From the NCBI GenBank assembly GCA_039917855.1, contig JBDSIR010000063.1, positions 1 through 61,871 of the forward strand: a stretch of 61,871 bases of DNA. Reading direction: 5' to 3'. Made by a program: the position numbers and the translations under genes. Every line of letters begins with the position of its first letter. Within the stretch, counting starts at the first letter, position 1. This document shows positions 33,330 to 43,992 of this stretch, one piece after another. The notes under the pieces were generated by a model. That model was not told the origin of the DNA. It did no database searches and saw nothing but the letters and a program-made list of their open reading frames with translations. Origin of the DNA: CAMLHU01 sp039917855 (GTDB lineage Bacteria; Gemmatimonadota; Gemmatimonadetes; Gemmatimonadales; GWC2-71-9).

Positions 33330-34661
33330 TTGGAACAGCGGAATGTGGCGCGGGCCGTCAAGCCCGCCGCGGGGAAGCTCGGAGTGCTCAGCGTAGGTCT
33401 CGGCGCGGTGGCGACCACCTTCATCGCCGGCGTGGAGCTCACGCGCCGAGGCCTGGGCCGTCCGATCGGATCGCTGACCCAGCTGGCCACGATCCGGCTG
33501 GGCAAGCGCACCGACAACCGGACGCCGTTCATCAGGGATTTCGTGCCGCTCGCCGCCCTCACGGACATCGAGTTCGGTGCCTGGGATCCGCTGCCGGACA
33601 ACGCCTACCAATCGGCGCTCCACTGCGGGGTGCTCGACAAGCACGAGCACATCGAGCCGATCGCCGATTTCCTCAAGTCGGTGACGCCGATGCCGGCCGC
33701 ATTCGACCAGCACTACGTCAAGCGGCTCGAAGGGAAGAATGTCAAGAAGGGCGCGACCAAGCGGGAACTCGCCGAGGCGCTTCGTAAGGACATCCGCGAG
33801 TTCAAGGCAACGCGCGGGTGCGACCGTCTGGTCATGATCTGGTGCGCCTCGACCGAGATCTTCATCCAGGCCGGCCCGACCCACGCGACGCTGGCCGCGT
33901 TCGAAAAGGCGATGGACGCGAACGACATCTCGATTGCGCCCTCGATGCTCTACGCCTACGCCGCCATCATGGAGGGGATCCCCTTCATCAATGGCGCGCC
34001 GAACCTGGCCGCCGACACGCTGGCGCTCGAACAGCTCGCCAACGACAAGCGTGTGCCGATCGGGGGCAAGGACTTCAAGACCGGCCAGACCATGCTCAAG
34101 ACCGTCCTGGCCCCGATGTTCAAGGCGCGGATGCTGGGCGTGGCCGGGTGGTACAGCACCAACATCCTGGGCAACCGGGACGGCGAGGTGCTCGACGATC
34201 CCGAGAGCTTCAAGACCAAGGAAGAGTCCAAGCTCGGCGTGCTGGAGCACATCCTGCAGCCCGAGATGTACGGCGAGCTCTACGGCAAGATGTACCACAA
34301 GGTGCGGATCAACTACTACCCGCCGCGTGGGGACAACAAGGAAGGGTGGGACAACATCGACATCTTCGGGTGGCTGGGCTACCCGATGCAGATCAAGGTC
34401 GACTTCCTCTGTCGTGACTCGATCCTGGCCGCCCCGCTCTGCCTCGACCTGGTGCTCTTCTTCGACCTGGCCCAGCGCGCCGGGATGAGGGGGATCCAGG
34501 AGTGGCTGAGCTTCTACTTCAAGAGCCCGCAGACCGCGCCGGGGCTCTACCCCGAACACGACCTGTTCATCCAGCACACCAAGCTCAAGAACACCCTGCG
34601 CTGGATGATGGGTGAAGACCAGGTCACCCACCTCGGCATCGAGTACTACGAAGGAGAGTGA
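33330..34661 (+). CDS. ino1: Inositol-3-phosphate synthase
   Basis: 443 residues; converts glucose-6-phosphate to 1L-myo-inositol-1(3)-phosphate with NAD. N-terminal Rossmann GxGxxxxT (GLGAVATTFIAGVEL, near 23-37), WYSTNILGNRDG near 272 and the conserved LILNGNx-like lysine segments of the catalytic domain. The TTG start at 33330 is supported by AAGGA at correct spacing and by full N-terminal coverage. 54 bp after the phosphatidyltransferase, so the two form a short pathway from sugar phosphate to inositol lipid. Confidence 0.93.
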   Translation: MEQRNVARAVKPAAGKLGVLSVGLGAVATTFIAGVELTRRGLGRPIGSLTQLATIRLGKRTDNRTPFIRDFVPLAALTDIEFGAWDPLPDNAYQSALHCGVLDKHEHIEPIADFLKSVTPMPAAFDQHYVKRLEGKNVKKGATKRELAEALRKDIREFKATRGCDRLVMIWCASTEIFIQAGPTHATLAAFEKAMDANDISIAPSMLYAYAAIMEGIPFINGAPNLAADTLALEQLANDKRVPIGGKDFKTGQTMLKTVLAPMFKARMLGVAGWYSTNILGNRDGEVLDDPESFKTKEESKLGVLEHILQPEMYGELYGKMYHKVRINYYPPRGDNKEGWDNIDIFGWLGYPMQIKVDFLCRDSILAAPLCLDLVLFFDLAQRAGMRGIQEWLSFYFKSPQTAPGLYPEHDLFIQHTKLKNTLRWMMGEDQVTHLGIEYYEGE

Positions 34662-34662
34662 C

Positions 34663-34953
34663 GTGCGGTACTTCCATCGGACCTCCGTGGCTCCCGACGC
34701 CGTGCTGCAGGCGGCGACCGCCTTCTTCGGCGCCCGGCTCACGCCGGTGGAAGAGGCGGCCCGTCGCCGTCGCTTCACCGGCACCGTCGGCAAGCTCACG
34801 GTGGCCGTCGAGGCCGAAGGCGGGCATTACACCCGGGTCACGGTCGAGACCGACCAGCCCGGCGAGAGCGAGCTCGACAAGCTCGCCAAGCGGTTCCTGA
34901 CCACCGTCCACGCGCGGGCCGATGCCGCGCACGTGGTCCGTGGTGCATACTGA
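34663..34953 (+). CDS. Small conserved-looking protein of unknown function
   Basis: 96 residues from GTG 34663, with AAGGAGAG overlapping the inositol synthase end. It is basic, with a strand-rich middle (GTVGKLTVAVEAEGGHYTRVTVET) and a helix at the end; it could be a small START-like or polyketide-cyclase-like fold. No membrane segment. Its position between inositol synthase and pyrophosphatase suggests co-transcription but gives no function. Confidence 0.65.
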   Translation: MRYFHRTSVAPDAVLQAATAFFGARLTPVEEAARRRRFTGTVGKLTVAVEAEGGHYTRVTVETDQPGESELDKLAKRFLTTVHARADAAHVVRGAY

Positions 34954-34978
34954 TCATTCGCTGGCTTCCCCTACCCTG

Positions 34979-37450
<2,472 letters not shown>

Positions 37451-37453
<3 letters not shown>

Positions 37454-37504
37454 GCGGTAAGCGGTAAGCAGTGAGCGGGGGGCTCCGATACAGATCGGGG
37501 CCCC
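37451..37504. repeat. Stop-codon heptamer array plus hairpin after hppA
   Basis: TAA 37451, TAA 37458, TAA 37465, TGA 37472 in exact 7-nt steps (TAAGCGG unit), then hairpin GGGGCTCCGAT-ACAG-ATCGGGGCCCC. The same array-plus-GGGGGGCTCCGAT core recurs after moeB at 53.2 kb, there with an intact right arm. Confidence 0.85.
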
Positions 37505-37532
37505 TTCGCATCTGTTCCGCTCTCGCCGCCGA

Positions 37533-37659
37533 CCTCACCCCCCGACCCCCTCTCGCTCCCTCACCTCACCCCCCGACCCCCTCTCCCTTGCGGGAGAGGG
37601 GGAAAAGCCCCGATGCACTCCCCCTCTCCCGTAAGGGAGAGGGGGCAGGGGGGGTGAGG
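37533..37659. repeat. GC-rich palindromic cluster ahead of the dehydrogenase operon
   Basis: Two direct copies of CCTCACCCCCCGACCCCCTC (from 37533 and 37564) and an inverted copy ending GGTGAGG at 37659, with a small hairpin CCCTCTCCC/GGGAGAGGG. Together with the hppA array this accounts for the 308-bp gap; no gene is seen. Confidence 0.7.
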
Positions 37660-37761
37660 TTGCAGGGGGAGGGGCCAGGGGAGGGGGCGAAACTTGACTC
37701 CGACCCTCCGGGCGGAAATCTTTACCGTCTCTACAGTTACGCCACTTTCTCCCGAGTACGG

Positions 37762-38871
37762 ATGACGCCGACCGCTACCCCCGCCAAGGCCCCCAGGACG
37801 CCCCCGGCGGGGCTTTCGCGCGACCAGCTTCTCGAGCTCTACTACTGGATGCGGCTCACCCGCACCCTTGAGGAGCGGCTCGTGGCGCTCTACCGCCAGA
37901 CCAAGGTGGTCGGCGGCCTCTTCCGCTCCCTCGGCCAGGAGGCCGACGCCTGCGGCAGCGCCTTCGCGCTCGACAAGGCCGCCGGCGATATTCTCTCCCC
38001 CCTGATCCGGAACCTCGGCTCGATGCTGGTCCGCGGGGCCACCCCGCTCGAGGTCCTCAAGCAGTACATGGCCAAGGGGGACAGCCCCACCCGCGGCCGC
38101 GAGCTCAACATCCATTTCGGTGGTCCCGACCGCGGCTTCATCGGCCAGATCTCCCATCTGGGCGACATGGTGCCGGTGATGGCCGGGGTGACGCTGACCT
38201 TCAAGCTGCGGAACGAGAAGCGCGTGGGTCTGGTCTACGTCGGTGACGGCGCCACCAGCACCGGCGCCTTCCACGAGGGGCTCAACTTCGCCGCGGTGCA
38301 GGGATGTCCCCTCGTCTGCATCGTCGAGAACAACAAGTACGCCTACTCCACGCCGACCAACCGGATGACCGCCGCCAAGCGCTTCGCCGACAAGGCGATC
38401 GGCTATGGCATTCCCGGGGTCGAGGCCGATGGCAATGACGTCCTCGCCGTCTACGAAGTGACCAAGGCGGCGGTGGAGCGCGCTCGGCAGGGTGGGGGAC
38501 CGACCCTGATCGAGCTCCACACCTTCCGCCGGAAGGGTCACGCCGAGCACGACAACCAGAGCTACGTGAAGCCGGGCGAACTCGAGGAGTGGGCGGCCAA
38601 GAACGACCCCCTCGATCGGAACATCAAGACGCTCACGACCGACTACGGCTTCGCCCTCGATCAGCTCACGGCGATCGATGCCAAGGTGGCAGCCGAGGTC
38701 GACGCCGCGACCGATGAAGCGGAGAAGAGCCCGCCCCCGGAGGCGCGCGACGCCCTCAATGGGGTCTATGCCGATCCGCCGGTGGTGCCGACCCTCTGGT
38801 ATCGTGAGGGGATCGACAAGGTGGTGGACAAGCATGAGCGGGCCCAGGGGTGGGGGACCTACAATGGCTGA
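37762..38871 (+). CDS. 2-oxoacid dehydrogenase E1 component, alpha subunit
   Basis: 369 residues. ThDP-binding motif GDGATSTGAFHEGLNF (near 157-172) followed by ENNKYAYST; it forms an alpha2beta2 enzyme with the next gene. It decarboxylates pyruvate or a branched-chain 2-oxoacid and loads the E2 lipoyl group. A weak promoter (TTGACT at 37694) lies upstream. ATG 37762 is preferred over longer frames because upstream codons are repeat sequence. Substrate class cannot be fixed from sequence; no E3 or phosphatase/kinase is adjacent. Confidence 0.92.
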   Translation: MTPTATPAKAPRTPPAGLSRDQLLELYYWMRLTRTLEERLVALYRQTKVVGGLFRSLGQEADACGSAFALDKAAGDILSPLIRNLGSMLVRGATPLEVLKQYMAKGDSPTRGRELNIHFGGPDRGFIGQISHLGDMVPVMAGVTLTFKLRNEKRVGLVYVGDGATSTGAFHEGLNFAAVQGCPLVCIVENNKYAYSTPTNRMTAAKRFADKAIGYGIPGVEADGNDVLAVYEVTKAAVERARQGGGPTLIELHTFRRKGHAEHDNQSYVKPGELEEWAAKNDPLDRNIKTLTTDYGFALDQLTAIDAKVAAEVDAATDEAEKSPPPEARDALNGVYADPPVVPTLWYREGIDKVVDKHERAQGWGTYNG

Positions 38872-39841
38872 AGTCACCTATCTCGAGGGGATCCGTCAGG
38901 CGATGTTCGAGGAGATGGAGCGCGACCCGAACGTCTTCCTGATGGGGGAGGATATCGGGGCGTACGGCGGCGCCTTCAAGGCCACCGAAGGCCTGCTGGA
39001 GAAGTTCGGCGACAAGCGGGTGATCGACACGCCGATCAGCGAGGCGGGGTTCGTCGGTGCGGCGGCGGGAGCGGCGCACATGGGGATGCGGCCGGTGGTC
39101 GAGATGCAGTTCATCGACTTCATCTCCTGCGCCTACGACATGCTCACCAATTACATCGCCACGGCGCGTTATCGGGCCTTTCTGCCCTGCCCGATGGTGG
39201 TGCGCGGACCGTCGGGGGGCTACGTCCGCGGCGGGCCGTTCCATTCACAGAACCCCGAGGCCGCCTTCCTGCACACGCCGGGGCTCAAGATCGTCTATCC
39301 GTCGAGCGCCGCCGACGCGAAGGGGCTGCTCAAGAGCGCCATCCGGGACGAGGACTGCGTACTCTTCTTCGAGCACAAGTATCTCTATCGGCGCATCAAG
39401 GAAGAGATGCCGCAGGGAGATCACCTGGTGCCGATCGGGAAGGCCAAGGTGGTCCGGCCCGGCAAGCACCTGTCGATCATCACCTACGCGGCGACCGTCT
39501 GGAAGTCGCTCGAGGCGGCGGAGCAGCTGGCCAAGGAGGACGGGATCGAGGTCGAGATCCTCGACCTCAGGACCCTCCTCCCGATGGACGACGAGGCGAT
39601 CGTCGAGACCGTCAAGAAGACCAACCGGGCCCTCGTAGTGCACGAGGACACCGTGACCGGCGGTATCGCCGGCGAGATCACGGCGCGGATCAACGAGCTC
39701 TGTTTCGAGTGGCTCGACGCGCCGGTCCGGCGGGTGGCGGCGCACGATATCCCGCTCCCGTACGCTCCACCGCTCGAAGACTTCGTGCTCCCGCAGACCT
39801 CCGACATCGTTCGGGCGGCGCGGTGGCTGGCAGCTTACTGA
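38864..39841 (+). CDS. 2-oxoacid dehydrogenase E1 component, beta subunit
   Basis: 325 residues with the transketolase pyrimidine-binding fold: MGEDIGAYGGAF near 27-38, PISEAGFVGAAAGAA near 59-73 and the C-terminal transketolase domain (KVVRPGKHLSIITYA). It overlaps the alpha gene by 8 nt. Complete and catalytic partner of the alpha subunit. The stop TGA starts the heptamer register that fills the gap to E2. Confidence 0.93.
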   Translation: MAEVTYLEGIRQAMFEEMERDPNVFLMGEDIGAYGGAFKATEGLLEKFGDKRVIDTPISEAGFVGAAAGAAHMGMRPVVEMQFIDFISCAYDMLTNYIATARYRAFLPCPMVVRGPSGGYVRGGPFHSQNPEAAFLHTPGLKIVYPSSAADAKGLLKSAIRDEDCVLFFEHKYLYRRIKEEMPQGDHLVPIGKAKVVRPGKHLSIITYAATVWKSLEAAEQLAKEDGIEVEILDLRTLLPMDDEAIVETVKKTNRALVVHEDTVTGGIAGEITARINELCFEWLDAPVRRVAAHDIPLPYAPPLEDFVLPQTSDIVRAARWLAAY

Positions 39842-39918
39842 ATGACGCCATCAGCCATCAGCCATCAGCCATCAGCCGATCGTTCCTCGCTGATAGCCGA
39901 TGGCCGATGGCCGATGGC
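39839..39918. repeat. Heptamer inverted pair between E1 beta and E2
   Basis: In register from the stop: TGAATGA, CGCCATC, AGCCATC, AGCCATC, AGCCATC-like units to about 39877; inverted arm CTGATAGCCGATGGCCGATG from 39890. It fills the gap. Confidence 0.8.
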
Positions 39919-39937
39919 CTGACTCCGGAACCCGACC

Positions 39938-41314
39938 ATGGCTAAGATCGATGTGCCGATGCCCCAGATGGGCGAATCCATCACCGAGGGCACCCTCTCC
40001 AAGTGGCTCAAGAAGATCGGTGAGCCGGTCAAGCGCGACGAGCCGATCTTCGAGATCTCGACCGACAAGGTCGACGCCGAGATCCCGGCGCCGAATGCCG
40101 GGGTACTCGTCGAGATCCTGGTGCAGGAAGGCCAGACGGTGGCGGTCAACACCGTCGTCGCGCGGATCGAGACCGACGCGAGCGCTGCGGTAGGACAGGC
40201 GTCCGCGCTGGCGAAGGCACCGGCCCCCGCGCCGGCACCAGTGGCTCCGATAAAGGCGGCTGAGGCCCCGAAGGCGGCGGCGCCGGCGCCGATGCCAGCT
40301 CCTGTTGCGGCCCCGAGCCCCCAGCCCTTAGCCCCAAGCGCCTCCGGCGCCGCGATGACCGCCGAGGAACGGCTCCGTACGAAATCGACCCCGCTGGTCC
40401 GAAAGATGGCGGCGGAACACCACGTCGACATCACCCAGCTCTCCGGTTCCGGAATGGCCGGTCGCGTCACCAAGGCCGACCTCGAGGGGTTCCTGGCCGG
40501 GGGCGGCACCACTGCCCCGGCCGTAGGGACAGCTCCCGCGCAGTCCGCAGTCCGCAGTCCGCAGTCCGCGCCCTCGGGGGCGATCGCGCACAACGTCACC
40601 GAGCCCTGGGAGGGCGACCGGGTCGAGCCGTGGAGCCGCATCCGCAAGCTCACCGCCGACCACATGATCATGTCGCGCCGGACCTCGGCGCACGTGAACA
40701 CCTTCTTCGAGATCGACTACACCCGCATCGTCGGGCTCCGCGCCAGGAAGAAGAAGGACTACGCCGAGCGGGGCGTGAACCTGACCTACACCGCCTTCAT
40801 CGTGAAGGCGGTGGCCGACAACCTCCGGAAGCACCCGGTGCTGAATGCCGCCGTGACCGGAGACGCCACCCTGTATCGGCGAGACATCAACGTCGGGATG
40901 GCCGTGGCGCTCGACTGGGGGCTCATCGTCCCCGTCATCAAGCGCGCCGACGAGATGTCGCTCATGGGCCTCGCGCGCGCCATCAACGACCTGGGCGAGC
41001 GGGCGCGCACCAAGAAGCTCTCCCCCGATGAAGTGCAGAAGGGCACCTTCACCATCACCAACCCCGGCACCTTCGGCTCGGTCATCGGCACGCCGATCAT
41101 CAACCAGCCGCAGGTCGCCATCCTCTGCGTCGGCACGATCGAGAAGCAGCCGGCGGTGATCACCCTCCCTGACGGCAGCGACACCATCGGGATCCGTACC
41201 AAGGGGATGCTCTCCCTGGCGTTCGATCATCGCGTCGTCGACGGTTCCGACGCCGATCGCTTCATGGCCGACGTCAAGAAGTCACTCCAGGAATTCTCCG
41301 AGAGCGCCGTCTGA
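39938..41314 (+). CDS. Dihydrolipoamide acyltransferase E2 component
   Basis: 458 residues. One lipoyl domain (1-76; Lys44 in STDKVDAE), an Ala/Pro linker, a peripheral-subunit-binding domain (about 143-180; TPLVRKMAAEHHVD), a second linker, and the acyltransferase domain (about 215-455) with catalytic DHRVVDG near the C-terminus. The sequence resembles SucB/BkdB more than two-lipoyl pyruvate E2s. Both linkers contain in-frame heptamer arrays (encoding APSPQPLAPSA and QSAVRSPQSA), a rare case where the linker can be traced to repeat DNA. Confidence 0.94.
   Translation: MAKIDVPMPQMGESITEGTLSKWLKKIGEPVKRDEPIFEISTDKVDAEIPAPNAGVLVEILVQEGQTVAVNTVVARIETDASAAVGQASALAKAPAPAPAPVAPIKAAEAPKAAAPAPMPAPVAAPSPQPLAPSASGAAMTAEERLRTKSTPLVRKMAAEHHVDITQLSGSGMAGRVTKADLEGFLAGGGTTAPAVGTAPAQSAVRSPQSAPSGAIAHNVTEPWEGDRVEPWSRIRKLTADHMIMSRRTSAHVNTFFEIDYTRIVGLRARKKKDYAERGVNLTYTAFIVKAVADNLRKHPVLNAAVTGDATLYRRDINVGMAVALDWGLIVPVIKRADEMSLMGLARAINDLGERARTKKLSPDEVQKGTFTITNPGTFGSVIGTPIINQPQVAILCVGTIEKQPAVITLPDGSDTIGIRTKGMLSLAFDHRVVDGSDADRFMADVKKSLQEFSESAV
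40315..40342. repeat. Heptamer array in E2 linker 1
   Basis: GAGCCCC, CAGCCCT, TAGCCCC, AAGCGCC in coding frame; encodes PSPQPLAPS. Confidence 0.65.
40539..40570. repeat. Heptamer array in E2 linker 2
   Basis: Four perfect copies of CGCAGTC, encoding QSAVRSPQSA. These are the most regular units inside a coding sequence here. Confidence 0.8.
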
Positions 41315-41321
41315 TGCCGCG

Positions 41322-41630
41322 ATGCCCCGGAGCCTGAGTGCCGCGCGGGTCCGGGTCCCCGCCGACCACGAGGCCGAGTGGCTCGCCGTTGTGGCGCAGC
41401 TTGCTGCGCTTCTTGCCAAACGCGGTCAGCACCTCTGGGTATTCCACTCGGAAGTGGACCCGGAGCTCTGGCTCGAATTCAGCGAGAGCGGCGCACGCGC
41501 CGACCATCGGTCGGTGGCGGAACGCACGGTCGAAGAACTGACCCTCGAAGTCCGGCTCCGCGTCCTCGCCACTTACGAACGTGACGCTTCGGCCCTCTGG
41601 GCCGAGGTCCCCTTGCCCAAGGATCGCTAG
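41322..41630 (+). CDS. Small protein of unknown function
   Basis: 102 residues, starts at ATG 41322, 8 nt after the E2 stop. It is predicted alpha/beta with WLAVVAQLAALLAKRGQHLWVFHSE (helix then strand) and an acidic Glu-rich tail; the first 60 residues could form a ferredoxin-like dimeric barrel. No membrane segment, no motif recognised. The next gene starts immediately after its stop. Confidence 0.6.
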   Translation: MPRSLSAARVRVPADHEAEWLAVVAQLAALLAKRGQHLWVFHSEVDPELWLEFSESGARADHRSVAERTVEELTLEVRLRVLATYERDASALWAEVPLPKDR

Positions 41631-41891
41631 ATGCCCCGCCGCTTCACCGCCGATGGCGCCGAGTGGACCGTGCTGCCCTCCGGGCGCAACACCCAGTACG
41701 TGCGCGACGAATTCGGCGTCTGCTTCATCCGAGTCACCGGGACTCGCGAGGAACGGGTCGCCCGCTACTCGCCGGGCGGCGCGCGCGGGCGCGAGGAGTC
41801 GTTCGCGGCCCTGAGCGACGCCGAGCTCCGCGACCTCCTCTCGACCTCCCAGCCCGCCTGGACCTCCCCGGAGACGGGGTACCGACGCTGA
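41631..41891 (+). CDS. Small protein of unknown function
   Basis: 86 residues; ATG 41631 directly follows the preceding TAG. Strand-rich N-terminus (AEWTVLPSGRNTQYVRDEFG, VCFIRVTG) and an acidic helix (FAALSDAELRDLLST) near the C-terminus. No family recognised. The stop overlaps the apparent CTG start of the PHP gene. Confidence 0.6.
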   Translation: MPRRFTADGAEWTVLPSGRNTQYVRDEFGVCFIRVTGTREERVARYSPGGARGREESFAALSDAELRDLLSTSQPAWTSPETGYRR

Positions 41892-42727
41892 CCGCTACCG
41901 TCGACCTGCACGTCCACTCCACGGCGTCCGACGGCACGCTCGCCCCCGCCGCGGTGGTCGATCGCATCAAGGCGGCCGGCCTCGCGGCGTTCGCCCTCAC
42001 CGATCACGATACGGTGGCCGGTCTCCCCGAGGCGCTCGCCGCCGGGGAACGAGTCGGCGTCCGGGTCATCACCGGCTGCGAGTTCTCCACCGGCGCCCCC
42101 TGGGGTGGAGAGATGCACGTCCTTGGGTATTTCCTCCCCGGCGACGATACGGTGGTCGAGGAGTTCCTGATCCTCCGCCGGACCGACAGGACCCTCCGCG
42201 CGGAGCGGATGGTGCAGAAGTTGAATGCCCAGGGCGTCGCACTCACGCTCGACGATGTCGCCGCGGTCGCGGGGGGAGGGGCGCTCGGACGCCCCCATGT
42301 GGCGCGCGCCCTGGTCGCCAAGGGGCACGTGCCGCACGCTCAGGGGGCGTTCGACCGGTGGCTCGGGCGCGGCCGCTCTGCCTATGTCGACAAGAAGCTC
42401 CCCACGTTTCGCGCCGTGGCCGAGCTGGTGCACCGGGCCGGCGGCGTGGTCTCGGCCGCCCATCTCAAGGATCGGGCCTCGCGCGGGATGCTCGAACAGC
42501 TCAAGGCGGACGGACTCGATGCGGTCGAGACGCGGCACCCCAGCCACGACCCCGACGTCCGCACTCGGCTCACCGAGTGGGCCATCACCCTCGACCTCGG
42601 CCGGAGCGGTGGCTCGGATTGGCACGGCGACAGCGAGGAGATGCGCCACGGGTCGCTGGGCAGCCAGGAGGTACCGATGGAGTGGGTGGCGGAGCTGGAG
42701 GCGCGGCGCGGGGGCCAACGAGCCTAG
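41888..42727 (+). CDS. PHP-domain metal-dependent phosphoesterase (TrpH/YciV-like)
   Basis: About 279 residues. Metal-binding motifs: DLHVHST at the N-terminus, LTDHDTVAG (near 36), GCEFST (near 61), AHLKDR (near 195) and GSDWHGD near 241, the pattern of 3',5'-nucleoside-bisphosphate phosphatase/5'-3' exonuclease RNase AM. Start problem: no in-frame ATG/GTG/TTG lies between a GTG at 41663 (229-nt overlap) and the first motif; a CTG at 41888 overlapping the upstream TGA (CTGA) is the most economical start. Confidence 0.82.
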   Translation: MTATVDLHVHSTASDGTLAPAAVVDRIKAAGLAAFALTDHDTVAGLPEALAAGERVGVRVITGCEFSTGAPWGGEMHVLGYFLPGDDTVVEEFLILRRTDRTLRAERMVQKLNAQGVALTLDDVAAVAGGGALGRPHVARALVAKGHVPHAQGAFDRWLGRGRSAYVDKKLPTFRAVAELVHRAGGVVSAAHLKDRASRGMLEQLKADGLDAVETRHPSHDPDVRTRLTEWAITLDLGRSGGSDWHGDSEEMRHGSLGSQEVPMEWVAELEARRGGQRA

Positions 42728-42819
42728 CACCTGGCGCCTGGCGAGGCGGGGAAACGACTATCATCCTACGGGGGGACCCACCACAACCTCTCCAGGCTCC
42801 AGGCGCCAGGCGCCCCATG
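42725..42819. repeat. Heptamer inverted pair bounded by a stop and a start codon
   Basis: Begins at the PHP stop: TAGCACC, TGGCGCC, TGGCGAG. The inverted arm CCAGGCT, CCAGGCG, CCAGGCG ends with CCCCATG, whose last three bases are the start codon of the next gene. No Shine-Dalgarno is visible. Confidence 0.8.
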
Positions 42820-43266
42820 ATCGATAGTCCACTCCCCGTTGGTACGCGCGCACCCGACTTCTCCCTCACCGCCTCCGATGGTTCGACGGTGCGGTTGTCG
42901 GCCGTGCTGGAACAGGGCGGGGTGGTGCTGGCGTTCTATCCGGGGAACCACACCCAGATGTGCGACCGTCAGCTCCGGGTGATGAAGGAGGAGCTCGATC
43001 TCTATTGCGGGGCAGGGATCGTGCCGTTCGGAGTGAATCCCGCGACGGTCGCGGACCACGCCGAGTACGCCGCCAGCCTCGAGCTCCCTTTCCTCCTGCT
43101 CTCCGATCCGGGACTCACGGTCGCGCGACGGTGGCAGGCGGTCTCTCCGCTCGGCGACCAGGTGACGCGCACCGTCTACCTGGTGGACCGGAACGGCACC
43201 ATCCGATTTGCGGCGCGCGGGATGCCCGGCGCCGATATCACACTCGAAGCGCTCGAGGAGGCTTGA
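42817..43266 (+). CDS. Peroxiredoxin, BCP/PrxQ-like
   Basis: 149 residues. PxxxTxxC active site as PGNHTQMC with peroxidatic Cys49; Cys64 (LYCGAG) is a possible resolving residue. Reduces peroxides with thioredoxin; a thioredoxin reductase gene lies 2.8 kb downstream. ATG 42817 forms the end of the upstream heptamer array. The stop overlaps the next ATG (TGATG). Confidence 0.92.
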   Translation: MIDSPLPVGTRAPDFSLTASDGSTVRLSAVLEQGGVVLAFYPGNHTQMCDRQLRVMKEELDLYCGAGIVPFGVNPATVADHAEYAASLELPFLLLSDPGLTVARRWQAVSPLGDQVTRTVYLVDRNGTIRFAARGMPGADITLEALEEA

Positions 43267-43991
43267 TGCGGAACCCGTTCGACTTCACGGGGAAGGTGGT
43301 CCTCGTCACCGGCGTCGCCCGGACGGGACAGATCGGTCACGGTGTGGCCAAGGCGTTCGGTGAAGCGGGGGCGAAGCTCGTCCTCGCCGACGTGAACGCC
43401 GTCGCGGTCGCCGAGCGGGCGCGCGAGTTCACCGCGATGAAGTTCGCGGCCGAGCCCGCCGCCGGCGACCTCACCGATCCCGATGTGGCGGCGCACGCCA
43501 TCGAGGTGGCGATGAAGAAGTTCGGGCGCCTCGATGCGCTGGTGAATGTCGCGGGCGGTCTTACGACATTCGGCCCCGCCGAGAAGCTCGACCTCAAGGG
43601 GTTCGACCGCGAGATCAACATCAACATCAAGACCGCCTTCCTGATGAGCCGGGCCGCCGCGGGCGCGCTCGAGAAGTCGAAAGGCGCGATCGTCAACTTC
43701 TCGTCGCTGGCGCTCTTCCGCCCGATGGCGCCGATGGCGGTGTACGCGGCCGCCAAGGCGGGTGTCGGTGCGCTCACCTGGAGCCTCGCCAAGGAGTGGC
43801 TCGGCAAGGTGCGCGTCAACGCCGTCGCCCCCACGATGGTGCGGACGCCGGAGAACATGGCGACGGTGACCGATCCCGCCGCCAAGTATGTCGAGCTCGA
43901 TCAGCTCACCGCCGCGGTGATGTTCCTCGCCAGTGATGCGAGTTCGGCCATCACCGGACACGTCCTTCCTCTCGTCGGGCCCGACCTCTAG
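43266..43991 (+). CDS. Short-chain dehydrogenase/reductase
   Basis: 241 residues. Cofactor loop TGVARTGQIGHG (a GxxxGxG variant with Gln-Ile insertion), NVAGG near 95, catalytic Ser (NFSSLALF) and YAAAK (Tyr and Lys intact). The motif changes resemble the FabI-like or classical SDR borderline. Substrate unknown. It overlaps the peroxiredoxin and is 1 nt from another SDR, so the two may act in one pathway. Confidence 0.9.
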   Translation: MRNPFDFTGKVVLVTGVARTGQIGHGVAKAFGEAGAKLVLADVNAVAVAERAREFTAMKFAAEPAAGDLTDPDVAAHAIEVAMKKFGRLDALVNVAGGLTTFGPAEKLDLKGFDREININIKTAFLMSRAAAGALEKSKGAIVNFSSLALFRPMAPMAVYAAAKAGVGALTWSLAKEWLGKVRVNAVAPTMVRTPENMATVTDPAAKYVELDQLTAAVMFLASDASSAITGHVLPLVGPDL

Positions 43992-43992
43992 G

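Noticed and set aside
37471..37761. N-terminal extension of the E1 alpha gene upstream to 37471
   Set aside because: The extra codons are palindromic repeat sequence without similarity to E1 proteins; ATG 37762 gives the normal family start.
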